From assembly GCA_016208305.1 (NCBI GenBank), contig JACQYI010000060.1, forward strand, positions 1 through 64,000: a DNA stretch of 64,000 nucleotides, given 5' to 3'. Positions 52,082 to 60,335 of this stretch are shown here, piece after piece. The DNA comes from Oscillatoriophycideae cyanobacterium NC_groundwater_1537_Pr4_S-0.65um_50_18. GTDB taxonomy: Bacteria; Cyanobacteriota; Cyanobacteriia; Elainellales; Elainellaceae. The translations under genes were made by a program, and so were the position numbers. Position 1 is the first letter of the stretch, and every line of letters begins with the position of its first letter. The notes beneath the pieces were generated by a model, which saw nothing but the letters and a program-made list of their open reading frames with translations, searched no databases and had not been told where the DNA came from.

Positions 52082-53368
52082 TCACTGGGTTGGTGACTCA
52101 TCGATCGTCACCACCATTTCCTGATAAGTCCGCAGCATAAAGTTGGAAGCAGGGGTGACCATGTGTCCTGGCTCTAAGTGTAGGCTTGGATAGTGCGTTG
52201 TGAGTTCTTCCAAGACAAGACGCACTTCGAGTTTGGCTAAGACTGCACCAATGCAGTAGTGAATACCATGTCCAAAACTGAGGTGATTACCAGAATTATC
52301 TCGACCAAAATCCAACTGCTCAGGGTTTGGAAACTGTGTAGGATCATGATTGCCTGCAAGATACGCAATCCATACTACAGAGTCTTTGGGAATTGTCACT
52401 TCACCCACTACAGCGTCACGGCTTGTACGGCGAAATAGCCCGATCGCAGGTCCACCATGTCGGATCAACTCATCCACAGCCGCAGGGATACGATCAGGAT
52501 TCTGGCAAAAGTCGTCCCATAGCTGACGCTGGCTCAAAAGGCTATATAGCGTGTTGCCAATTAATGCTGCTGTCGTTTCATGTCCAGCCAACACTAAGCC
52601 AGATATTAATCCAGCAAGCTCTTCATCACTCAACGGCTCGTCATCATTCCGCCGTGCCTCGATCACCGAGCAAATCAAGTTTTCGGCAGAATGGCTGGTA
52701 TAGTGCTTGACCAAGTTGAGCAGATAACCGTAATAATCCAGAATGCTCTGCCCGATGACCCGCTGTTCCTCAATGCTCCAACCTGGATTTTGTATCCGAA
52801 TAAAGTCGGCACTCCAGCGTTTGACGTTCGGTGCATCGGCATCAGCAATGCCAATCAGTCGGCAAATCGTCAATAACGGCAATTGATCACAAAAGGTTTT
52901 AATCACTTCTGCTCGCTTATTCGTTCGCAGGTCAGCAAGCAACTGATGGATTAACTCACGGATTTGCGGCTCCAGTATGGCAACTTGGCGAGGTGTAAAG
53001 GTTCGCTGGAAGGTATTGCGAAAGCGTGTATGAGCAGGTGGATCACTATTGACCAACGAATAACGAAAAGCCGGATGATCTAACCCACCAATTATTTTGA
53101 GTGCTTCCGGTGAAACTACCGCTGGAGCGGAGAATGCTCCCCCAGAAGTGAATGTTTCAGTATCCTGCATGACCGCCTTGAGGTCATCGTGGCGTGTCAC
53201 AACCCACATATTCATCACTGGACTGAAAAATACAGGTTGCTCTGCCTGAGCCGTCATCAATGCTTTCTGAGGAGTTTGGCTGAAGTCAGGCGTAAAGGGG
53301 TTGAACTGCTCTGGCGATCGCAGGTGAGCAACAGGACACTTCGAGACTTCGGTATTTTCGGCAGACAT
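52082..53368 (-). CDS. Cytochrome P450, class I bacterial type
   Basis: A 428-residue soluble P450 from the ATG at 53368 (another at 53383). The I-helix oxygen-binding motif is LVLAGHETTAALIGN, ExxR appears in VDELIRHGG, and the heme-ligand Cys is in FGHGIHYCIGAVLAKLE. The C-terminal end matches the fragment at 50,764-51,159. No ferredoxin gene is nearby. It is divergent from a TetR-type regulator gene with operator-like palindromes between them, suggesting inducible expression by a substrate-like compound. Confidence 0.9.
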   Translation of the reverse strand: MSAENTEVSKCPVAHLRSPEQFNPFTPDFSQTPQKALMTAQAEQPVFFSPVMNMWVVTRHDDLKAVMQDTETFTSGGAFSAPAVVSPEALKIIGGLDHPAFRYSLVNSDPPAHTRFRNTFQRTFTPRQVAILEPQIRELIHQLLADLRTNKRAEVIKTFCDQLPLLTICRLIGIADADAPNVKRWSADFIRIQNPGWSIEEQRVIGQSILDYYGYLLNLVKHYTSHSAENLICSVIEARRNDDEPLSDEELAGLISGLVLAGHETTAALIGNTLYSLLSQRQLWDDFCQNPDRIPAAVDELIRHGGPAIGLFRRTSRDAVVGEVTIPKDSVVWIAYLAGNHDPTQFPNPEQLDFGRDNSGNHLSFGHGIHYCIGAVLAKLEVRLVLEELTTHYPSLHLEPGHMVTPASNFMLRTYQEMVVTIDESPTQ

Positions 53369-53386
53369 GATAAACTCCTGCAATCT

Positions 53387-53471
53387 AAACGCTTGTTTGA
53401 ATTCTGATCACATAAACTGGCTTAATTTTAGAAAAAATTCAAACGCTCGTTTAATATTAAAGCGGACGTTT
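53387..53471. promoter_or_regulatory. Three TetR-operator-like palindromes
   Basis: AAACGCTCGTTT (53441-53452) is a perfect AAACG-N2-CGTTT inverted repeat. AAACGCTTGTTT (53387-53398) and AAGCGGACGTTT (53460-53471) match it with one change each. All lie between the P450 start and the divergent TetR-type gene. Confidence 0.6.
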
Positions 53472-53566
53472 GACAGAAAAGCAAGGGTAAAATCTGAAGT
53501 AAGTCCGTCAAACGTGGTCGTCTAGCTAAGGACAATCACCTACGATGGATAAGGCGTGAATCAAGA

Positions 53567-54196
53567 TTGAGTAGTGTGGCGGCTTCAACGACTGAGACGA
53601 AAGAACAAATTCTGACCGTTGCCGAGCGATTGTTTGCGGAGCATGGTTTTACAGGGACAACGCTCCGCAATGTGGTAAGTGAGGCGAGGGTCAATTTGGC
53701 TGCTGTTCACTACCACTTTGGCTCAAAGGAGGAGCTATTTAGGGCAGTGGTAGCGAGGTTTGCCCGTCCAGTGGTGGAACGGGAGTTGAGATTGCTCTCT
53801 GAACTCAAGTCACGTTCGGAGTTACCTTCGGTTGAAGCGTTGTTGACAGCGGTTGTGCAGCCCTCACTTGAGATTCTGTCTGAGGGGGAAGAGGCAAGAT
53901 TGGTGCGGGCTAAATTTATGGGACGTTGTCGAACTGAACCTGAGCCAATTCAAAGTATTGCTTATGTAGAATTTGCGGTGGCGACAGAGGCGTTTTTAGA
54001 TATGTTTCAGCGGGTGTTGCCGGAACAATCGCGATCGCAACTCGGTTGGAAGTTTGACCTGGTGATTTCAACCCTAGTTAGAGTCCTGATGGAAGCCGGA
54101 AAGCCCTATGCGCTGCTGCAAACCACTCGTCCTGAAGATATCGAAGCGGCGACCCAAAAGTTAGTCGCTTTTCTCAGCCCAGGAATGCGATCATAA
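53567..54196 (+). CDS. TetR-family regulator of the P450
   Basis: A 209-residue regulator starting at TTG 53567 or GTG 53576. The helix-turn-helix covers about residues 12-60: EQILTVAERLFAEHGFTGTT, then EARVNLAAVHYHFGSKEELF. The C-terminal ligand-binding and dimer domain has no recognised ligand motif. Divergence from the P450 gene and the palindromes between them argue for repression of both. Confidence 0.9.
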   Translation: MSSVAASTTETKEQILTVAERLFAEHGFTGTTLRNVVSEARVNLAAVHYHFGSKEELFRAVVARFARPVVERELRLLSELKSRSELPSVEALLTAVVQPSLEILSEGEEARLVRAKFMGRCRTEPEPIQSIAYVEFAVATEAFLDMFQRVLPEQSRSQLGWKFDLVISTLVRVLMEAGKPYALLQTTRPEDIEAATQKLVAFLSPGMRS

Positions 54197-54210
54197 TTTT
54201 TGCCAAGCTG

Positions 54211-54565
54211 ATGACAAGAGATGAGTTCAACGACTTTTGCAGACGTTTGCCAGCCACTTATCACGTTGTGCAGTGCGAGGTTCCGATGTCTGGAAAGTTG
54301 GCAATAAGGTGTTTGCAATTTGCGATCGCAACGATGATCCAGTGCCTGGTATTACCTTCAAAACCTCTGATGCTGACTATGAACTATTGCGGGAGATGCC
54401 CGGACTCCGCCCAGCGCCTTACCTTGCTTCACGGGCATGAAATGGATTCAACGATATGACCGCTCTGATCTGAGTGATGATGATCTCCGGGTCTGTATTG
54501 CTGAATCCTACAACATTGTTGCATCAAGCTTTTCGCGCCAAAAGCAGTCTGAACTTGGATTGTAA
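54211..54565 (+). pseudogene. Frameshifted MmcQ/YjbR-family gene
   Basis: Three frames together give a YjbR-like protein: MTRDEFNDFCRRLPATYHVV, then RGSDVWKVGNKVFAICDRND and PGITFKTSDADYELLREMPG in a second frame, then GMKWIQRYDRSDLSDDDLR and RQKQSELGL in a third, ending at TAA 54563-54565. Shifts lie near 54,275 and 54,436. The family is small DNA-binding-like proteins of unclear role. It starts 14 bp after the TetR gene and ends 40 bp before an attC-like site. Confidence 0.75.
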
Positions 54566-54605
54566 TTACTGTTCAAGGATTCTATTCAATGAGGAAAGTT
54601 ATTCA

Positions 54606-54692
54606 GTCTAACGATTGAGTGCAGCGGCAGCAAATAACCTTTGCATCACCACTCAGATCTCGATACTGCCTCTTACAACAGGCTTGTTAGAC
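54606..54692. other. attC-like site after the YjbR remnant
   Basis: GTCTAAC and GTTAGAC, both exact consensus boxes, lie at the ends of an 87-bp stretch. The arms pair only in part (GGCAG with CTGCC), so orientation cannot be read with confidence. The length equals that of several other sites. Confidence 0.55.
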
Positions 54693-54727
54693 CAGTCTAT
54701 GACAAATGAGAGGGTAGAACTTATCGC

Positions 54728-54791
54728 TTGACAATAAACCGTCCAGACGGTACAGTAAATTCAGGTCATAAAAAACCGTCCAGACGGTTTT
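54728..54791 (+). promoter_or_regulatory. Promoter with two TetR operators
   Basis: A -35 TTGACA (54728-54733), 17-bp spacer and -10 TACAGT (54751-54756) overlap the perfect palindrome ACCGTCCAGACGGT (54738-54751). The same 14-mer recurs at 54775-54788, extended to AAAACCGTCCAGACGGTTTT. Binding would block the promoter, so autorepression by the TetR gene just downstream is likely. Confidence 0.8.
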
Positions 54792-54828
54792 GACCTACTT
54801 AGTTTTGGAGAATCAAGGAGGTGAGTTA

Positions 54829-55455
54829 ATGGACTATACTGACTGGACGGTAAACGATGCCGTTCCTCGATCGACTGCTCCTATGGCTCCTTCTAAATCG
54901 GCTAAATCATCATCGCTCACCCGTGAAACGTTGCTCCGCGCTGCGACTCAGGTCATTTTGGAGAAAGGCGTAGAGGCATTGACACTCGATGCCGTCGCCC
55001 GCCAGGCAGGCGTAAGCAAAGGCGGCTTGCTCTACCACTTTCCCAACAAAAATGCGTTGGTTGTGGGACTAGGTGAACAACTCATCCAGGACTTTGAAGC
55101 AGCCCTGCAAGCAGAATTTGATCAGGATGATGCTCCCGGAACACCCGGACAGTGGGTAAGAGCCTATATTCGCTCGACACTGCGGATGAGTGGGCAAACC
55201 TTAGCCTTAGTTGCCCGCTTGACCTCACTGATTGTCGAGATGCCGCCGGAACTCCTTAAGTCTGCCGAAGCCTATGAGCAGCGTTGTCGTCAGCGGCTCG
55301 ACGCGGATGGACTTGACCCGACTCAAGCCGCGATCATTCAGTTGGCGATCGACGGTTTATGGTTTTCAGAGATGTTTCAACTGAGTGCATTAGATGAAAC
55401 CCGTCGCACTCAGGTCGTGGAACGGTTGCTGGCGATGACGCGATCGCCAGAATGA
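54829..55455 (+). CDS. TetR-family repressor of the detoxification operon
   Basis: A 208-residue regulator from ATG 54829, preceded by a strong AAGGAGG at 54815-54821. After a disordered Ser/Lys-rich start, the helix-turn-helix is RETLLRAATQVILEKGVEAL and then AVARQAGVSKGGLLYHFPNK. The C-terminal domain is of the kind that binds hydrophobic drugs. It heads a same-strand set of GNAT, exporter, P450 and MFS genes. Confidence 0.9.
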   Translation: MDYTDWTVNDAVPRSTAPMAPSKSAKSSSLTRETLLRAATQVILEKGVEALTLDAVARQAGVSKGGLLYHFPNKNALVVGLGEQLIQDFEAALQAEFDQDDAPGTPGQWVRAYIRSTLRMSGQTLALVARLTSLIVEMPPELLKSAEAYEQRCRQRLDADGLDPTQAAIIQLAIDGLWFSEMFQLSALDETRRTQVVERLLAMTRSPE

Positions 55456-55558
55456 ATTGATTGAATCCAACTTAATTTGGCGATGACAGCCCAGGGTTGC
55501 TCATCCAGTTTGCTCTGGAAGTTTTCTCGTCGTTTCATACTCATTCAAGGAGATCATT

Positions 55559-56227
55559 ATGCAGATTGATCAAAGACAAACTGCAACAGCAAAATCAGTA
55601 ACGGCGACAGACACGGACATTGTGAAGCTGAAACAGTCAGACTTTGCGATCGCCTCTCATTACCTTGCTGCCGCATTTAGTCAGGACCCGCTGATGACGC
55701 ATTTTCTACCAGAAGATGAGGCTGCAAAACAAACAGCTCTCAAGCAACTCAGTCAGGCGTTGCTCAACTATGCCCAAATCTACAGCCACATCTACACCAC
55801 TGTTGATAATCCAAAGGGTGTGGCAATTTGGCTTCCTCCAGACGCTTCCCAAGTCACGCTGTTGCAGCTCGGGCAAGTGATGACATCGGGATTGCTCACA
55901 CTGCCGTTTTATATGCGGTGGGAGCGAATGATTGACTTTATTTCATTCATTGCCACAGAGATTCGGTTGCATAACAAGGTTTCGCCTGAACCGCAGTGGT
56001 GTCTGGCAATGTTGGGAGTATCGCCAGAGTACCAGGGTCAAGGAATCGGTGGAAGGCTGCTTCAACCGGTGCTGCAAGCCGCCGATCGCACCAAGACCCC
56101 TTGTTACTTAGAAACCTCTACGGCTGCGGCTGTGCGATTCTACCAGCGACATGGGTTTGAAATTGTTGATCAAGGACTGTTTGCCAATCGGGAGTATTGG
56201 GCGATGAAACGCAATCCTCAAGGTTGA
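55559..56227 (+). CDS. GNAT-family N-acetyltransferase
   Basis: A 222-residue acetyltransferase. The N-terminal half resembles puromycin-acetyltransferase-like proteins, with AIASHYLAAAFSQDPLMTHF and VAIWLPPDASQ. The acetyl-CoA loop is LGVSPEYQGQGIGGRLLQPV, and LETSTAAAVRFYQRHGFEIV closes the fold. A Shine-Dalgarno AAGGAG lies shortly before the start. In this operon it may acetylate a toxic compound. Confidence 0.9.
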   Translation: MQIDQRQTATAKSVTATDTDIVKLKQSDFAIASHYLAAAFSQDPLMTHFLPEDEAAKQTALKQLSQALLNYAQIYSHIYTTVDNPKGVAIWLPPDASQVTLLQLGQVMTSGLLTLPFYMRWERMIDFISFIATEIRLHNKVSPEPQWCLAMLGVSPEYQGQGIGGRLLQPVLQAADRTKTPCYLETSTAAAVRFYQRHGFEIVDQGLFANREYWAMKRNPQG

Positions 56228-56352
56228 CGTTATAGCAGCGATTTTAATGGAGCAACGATCGCTTTGAGGTTCACCTTCCGCATAATTTACAAAATGATGA
56301 CAGCAGTAACGCTCTGAATAACCACAAACCATCGATTTAGAGCCATTCCATC

Positions 56353-56808
56353 ATGTTAACCATCCAGTATCTAACCAAAGCTTTAACGGTTTGGGGGATT
56401 GGGTTCTTTCCCTACTTTGAGGTCTATGCCGCTGTTGCCGCAGGAATGGCAATGGGATTAGATACCCTTTCATCGGTTGTCTGGGGTGTGTTGGGTAACT
56501 TTACCCCCATTCCATTACTGTTGTGGGGCTACAGTCGCCTGATGCGAATTTCCCAACTGCGAGCCTGGTTATCGCGCCTGGAGCAACGGGGGGGACGCAA
56601 AGTCAAGAATGCCTTCGATCGCTATGGTGCCTGGTTTCTGATCCTGATGACTCCGATCTTAGGCAGTTGGACGATCGCCGTTGTTGGACCCATCACAGGC
56701 ATTCACCCTAAGCGAATTCTGTTGTTTTCTTTGATCGGCATCATGCTCTACGGAGTGGTTACAGCAGGGGCGATCGCATCCGGCACGAATTGGTTTAGCC
56801 ATCGCTAG
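56353..56808 (+). CDS. Small multidrug export (SMP)-family membrane protein
   Basis: A 151-residue membrane protein with four hydrophobic segments, beginning WGIGFFPYFEVYAAVAAGMA and containing GVLGNFTPIPLLLWGYS and DRYGAWFLILMTPILGSW, as in the family named small multi-drug export protein. Its transport role is not well proven. Its place between an acetyltransferase and a P450 gene fits a resistance operon. Confidence 0.8.
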   Translation: MLTIQYLTKALTVWGIGFFPYFEVYAAVAAGMAMGLDTLSSVVWGVLGNFTPIPLLLWGYSRLMRISQLRAWLSRLEQRGGRKVKNAFDRYGAWFLILMTPILGSWTIAVVGPITGIHPKRILLFSLIGIMLYGVVTAGAIASGTNWFSHR

Positions 56809-56922
56809 TTTCCCCATTCAAAGTTTGTTTCTCGTTCGCTCATTGTTCTTTGTCAGATAGCGAGAATCTGGCTCAATTTGTCCTGCAACGTTTTGTTTTT
56901 ATTCAATTTAAGGAGATTGGTC

Positions 56923-58056
56923 ATGCAAGCACAACCTGTTGTGATTTCAGATGCTGAACGGTTTAGCAATCCGTTTCCCTGGTATGCCAAAATGCGCCTT
57001 GAATCGCCAGTTTGCTATGACGCAGAGCAGCAAAGTTGGATGGTGTTTCGCTATGAAGATGTCAAATCCGTTTTTGCTAACTGGCAACTGTTTTCGTCGA
57101 AAGTACCGCACCCACCCGAGCAAACCGACTTCACGCAAAGCTTAAATTTCACCGATCCACCCAAGCACCGATCGCTCCGCTCACTGGTGGCAAAAGTATT
57201 CACCACTCGGCATGTGGAAGAACTCGCCCCGCGCATTAAACAAATTACGCATGAACTGATCGATCAAGTTCAAGCTCAACATCGTATGGATTTTGTGCAT
57301 GACCTGGCAATACCGCTGCCTGTCATTGTGATTGCTGAAATTCTCGGTGTGCCGGTTGCCGATCGCGCTGACTTCAAACACTGGTCCGATGGCATCGTTG
57401 TCCTCGACCCAGCCGCATTGAAAGCAATGGCAGACTACTTTCGGCATTTGTTAGATGAGCGGCGCAAGCAACCTGGCAAGGATTTGATCAGCGATTTGAT
57501 TGCCGCCCATGAAGCGGGCGAAACCCTAACCGCACAAGAACTGGTGGATTTCTGTATTGTGCTGCTGGTGGGCGGTAATGAAACGACAACCAACCTATTG
57601 GGCAACGCGATTCTTTGCTTCCACGAATATCCAGACGCCTTTGAGCGGCTGAAGCGAGAACCGGAATTGTTGCCTTTGGCGATCGAGGAAGTGTTGCGCT
57701 ATCGCTCATCCATTCAGGGAATTGAACGGTTTACCAAAGTCGAAACGCAACTCGGTGGACAGACGATTCCAGCAGGACAGATGGTAACAGTCTGGATGGG
57801 ATCAGCAAACCGCGATGAGGCTCAGTTCGATCGCGCTGAAGAATTTGTGGTCGATCGTGATCCAAATCCACACGTCGCGTTTGGCAATGGGATTCACTTC
57901 TGCCTGGGTGCGCCACTGGCTCGACTGGAAGCGGCGATCGTGCTGCGGGCAGTGCTAGAGCGGTTGCCTAATCTGCAAATTGATCCGACTGCAACGCTGG
58001 AATTCATCCCCACAACGACTGTGCATGGACTCACATCGCTGCCTGTGTTGTTTTAG
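56923..58056 (+). CDS. Cytochrome P450, CYP107-like
   Basis: A 377-residue P450 from ATG 56923, with AAGGAG 8 bp upstream; an earlier start at 56878 adds only a poor leader. Motifs are the I-helix LLVGGNETTTNLLGN, ExxR in EEVLRYRSS and the heme loop FGNGIHFCLGAPLARLEA. At this length it is a compact class I enzyme needing ferredoxin partners encoded elsewhere. It differs clearly from the other P450 in the window. It probably oxidises a xenobiotic or secondary metabolite. Confidence 0.9.
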   Translation: MQAQPVVISDAERFSNPFPWYAKMRLESPVCYDAEQQSWMVFRYEDVKSVFANWQLFSSKVPHPPEQTDFTQSLNFTDPPKHRSLRSLVAKVFTTRHVEELAPRIKQITHELIDQVQAQHRMDFVHDLAIPLPVIVIAEILGVPVADRADFKHWSDGIVVLDPAALKAMADYFRHLLDERRKQPGKDLISDLIAAHEAGETLTAQELVDFCIVLLVGGNETTTNLLGNAILCFHEYPDAFERLKREPELLPLAIEEVLRYRSSIQGIERFTKVETQLGGQTIPAGQMVTVWMGSANRDEAQFDRAEEFVVDRDPNPHVAFGNGIHFCLGAPLARLEAAIVLRAVLERLPNLQIDPTATLEFIPTTTVHGLTSLPVLF

Positions 58057-58122
58057 TTTCACTGCCTACTCGATTGACAACTATTTCAATAAGCAGGCGG
58101 AGTGAAGTGCGAGGAGTGGCAA

Positions 58123-58154
58123 GAGTGCAGCAGTAAGCAGTTGCTGTTGCACTC
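58123..58154. repeat. Hairpin between the P450 and MFS genes
   Basis: GAGTGCAGCAG (58123-58133) pairs with CTGTTGCACTC (58144-58154), 10 of 11 plus a T-G pair, in a 330-bp gap. No long T run follows, so it may be a processing site or weak terminator. A 54-codon frame at 58,214-58,378 shows no motif and is unsupported. Confidence 0.5.
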
Positions 58155-58388
58155 CTTTCGACCACAGTCAGTGATCAGTTTCAAAAAGTTTGAATACCCA
58201 GTTGAGGAAAACAATGCACTCAACCATTTCGCAGAACTCAATAACGGCAACGCAGTCAGGTCAGGAAGTCTTCCAATACGTCGCCTTTTTGCATTGCTGT
58301 ATTACAAGTCAGCCTCAGCAAACGTTGACGCTTGAGCAGCAGACCCGATTAGAGAAGTTCATTTCCCGTCGAATTTGAGCCTTAAGCG

Positions 58389-59594
58389 ATGAAGCACCCA
58401 CTCCAAAATGTCAATTTTCGCCTGCTTTGGCTAGGACAATCCTTAATTCTCTGTGCAGTGCAGTTCTGGCTCGTTGCCCTGACCTGGCTCGTGCTACAGA
58501 AAACTGGATCAGGAACCGCGATCGGAACCGTCCTCTTCGCTGCCGCTGTGCCTCGCGCTTTACTGACTCTGGTAGGTGGAGCGCTGAGCGATCGCCTGCC
58601 GCCCGATCGGGTGGCAACGGTTGCTGCTGCTGTCAATACACTCCTCGTTGCCAGTGTTGCCGCGCTGTTGTGGCTCAACATCTTTGAGCTTCACTACTTG
58701 ATTCTGATTGCTGCCATCTTTGGCATCTCAGATGCTTTTCTTTATCCTGCTACTTTGACCACATTACCCAAACTGATTGATAAATCGCTGTTAGTGCAAG
58801 CAAATTCGCTCATGCAGGGCGGAGAGCAGATTACCAACGTGATTGGTCCCGCTGCTGCGGGGATTGTCATTGGAGCCTTTGGACTCCCGATCGCCTTCAC
58901 CCTTAACGCCGTTCTGTTTGCTGTCGGAGGGGTATTTCTCTCATTGATTCACCAATCTGAACGACAATCAGAGGCGATCGCACCTTCTGTCTCGCACCTT
59001 CTGGGCGAAATCATGGAAGGAGTGCGCTACGCCTGGAGGAATGCGGCAATTCGGATCAGTTTACTGATCGTTGCCATGCTCAATCTCGCCACTCTAGGAC
59101 CACTGGTGGTCGGCGTTGCCAAGCTGGTGGAACTGCGCTTTGGTGGCAGTGCAACAACCTACGGCTATCTACAAGCGGCATTTGGCGTTGGTGCTTTAAT
59201 CGGTGTCCTGGCAACCAGTTCCATTAAATCCGTGAGGAATCCCGGACTGTCTCTGGTGCTCCTATCCTATGGGTTAGGCATTGGCACCGCAGGCTTGGGG
59301 TTTGTGCAGCAGCAGTGGATGGCGTATGGCGTGATTATATTGATGGGGTTGGGTGGCGGCTTTGTCGGCGTGATTGCTGTCTCTTGGCTTCAAGAGCAGA
59401 CTGGTGCTGCAATGCAGGGGCGAATGATGGGCTTGCTGACGTTTACCTCAGTAGCGCTTGATCCCTTCTCGCAAGCGATTTCAGGATTCTTGATGGACAT
59501 TGACTTGACGCTGATGTTTGTGATTGCCGGAGCCACCATGTTGCTCACTGCGATCGTCACCTCGTTTAATCGCGTCATTAGATCAACTACTTAG
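58389..59594 (+). CDS. MFS-family efflux transporter
   Basis: A 401-residue transporter with about twelve membrane segments. It begins NVNFRLLWLGQSLILCAVQF as in EntS/MFS_3-type exporters, with the loop GGALSDRLPPDRVATVAAA between segments 2 and 3 and GPAAAGIVIGAFGLPIAFTL as the drug-transport-like motif. It is the last gene of the TetR-led group and probably exports the modified compound. Confidence 0.9.
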   Translation: MKHPLQNVNFRLLWLGQSLILCAVQFWLVALTWLVLQKTGSGTAIGTVLFAAAVPRALLTLVGGALSDRLPPDRVATVAAAVNTLLVASVAALLWLNIFELHYLILIAAIFGISDAFLYPATLTTLPKLIDKSLLVQANSLMQGGEQITNVIGPAAAGIVIGAFGLPIAFTLNAVLFAVGGVFLSLIHQSERQSEAIAPSVSHLLGEIMEGVRYAWRNAAIRISLLIVAMLNLATLGPLVVGVAKLVELRFGGSATTYGYLQAAFGVGALIGVLATSSIKSVRNPGLSLVLLSYGLGIGTAGLGFVQQQWMAYGVIILMGLGGGFVGVIAVSWLQEQTGAAMQGRMMGLLTFTSVALDPFSQAISGFLMDIDLTLMFVIAGATMLLTAIVTSFNRVIRSTT

Positions 59595-59623
59595 GAGCAT
59601 GACAACAATGAGTTGAGCAAGTT

Positions 59624-60175
59624 CTAGTTCTGATTCACAAGGGAAGTCTCGCTCTGAGTTAATTTGACAAAGCAGCAATCCCCCAAGTCATAGGAATAAA
59701 GTTTTGGGCACTGGTTCGAGTCCACTTCCTTATAGCCAAGATGTTTCAAGAGCCGAATGCTTCTCTGATTCATGGGATGCACAGTTGCCCACCATTCTGT
59801 TTCGGGTGCAACAGTCGTGAGGTAATCGTGCCACCAGAGCATCGCCTCGAACGCCAATCCCTTCCCCCACCAAGCTTCACCTAATAAATACGCGACCTCT
59901 CCCCACGCTCCGTAGCATGTCGCCTCAAGCCGACCGATCGCTGGACAAGGAGGATGTTTTAACCGTATCGCCATGTTGAACCATCGCTCAGTCGGTGTTG
60001 CCAAAACTACAGGACCGTGAGAACGGGCAGCATACTCGGTTCGCAACTCCTCTAGAGACGGTGGAGTTCCATTCGGATCGATAAAGGCAAGAACAGAGGG
60101 TGTGGTCAGAAGAGAAAAGAGTTCGTCGGCATGGGCGTCAGTGAGTAGCTCGAAACGTAGGTTCTTACTCTGCAT
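59624..60175 (-). CDS. RimJ/RimL-type GNAT acetyltransferase
   Basis: A 183-residue protein from ATG 60175 (earlier start 60256 would pass through an attC-like site). Features are LRFELLTDAHADELFSLLTT, the loop EVAYLLGEAWWGKGLAFEAM (replacing the usual RGKGIG) and NQRSIRLLKHLGYKEVDSN. It ends 30 bp from the convergent MFS gene. It starts 31 bp after a candidate attC site. Substrate unknown. Confidence 0.85.
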   Translation of the reverse strand: MQSKNLRFELLTDAHADELFSLLTTPSVLAFIDPNGTPPSLEELRTEYAARSHGPVVLATPTERWFNMAIRLKHPPCPAIGRLEATCYGAWGEVAYLLGEAWWGKGLAFEAMLWWHDYLTTVAPETEWWATVHPMNQRSIRLLKHLGYKEVDSNQCPKLYSYDLGDCCFVKLTQSETSLVNQN

Positions 60176-60205
60176 TAGCGGAATCCTTTTGCTCTTATGT
60201 AAGCT

Positions 60206-60335
60206 GCCTAACGAAGTTGCGTATGAGCGGCGGCGCGAATGCTTCCGCCAAAACATCCCGCATCGACCCGTCCGCTTGATACACTTGTTGGATCGCCGTG
60301 CGATCGATTAGACCAAGCTTCAGCGAACGTTATCA
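60206..60335 (-). other. attC-like site after the TrpD gene
   Basis: On the minus strand the boxes are TGATAAC (inside the last TrpD codons) and GTTAGGC, the latter an exact consensus match. The 130-bp interior folds only partly, around GGCG/CGCC. Length and weak arms make it a moderate call. Confidence 0.45.

Noticed and set aside
58214-58378. Small 54-codon frame before the MFS gene.
   Set aside because: No family pattern and no clear ribosome-binding site; kept only as a note.
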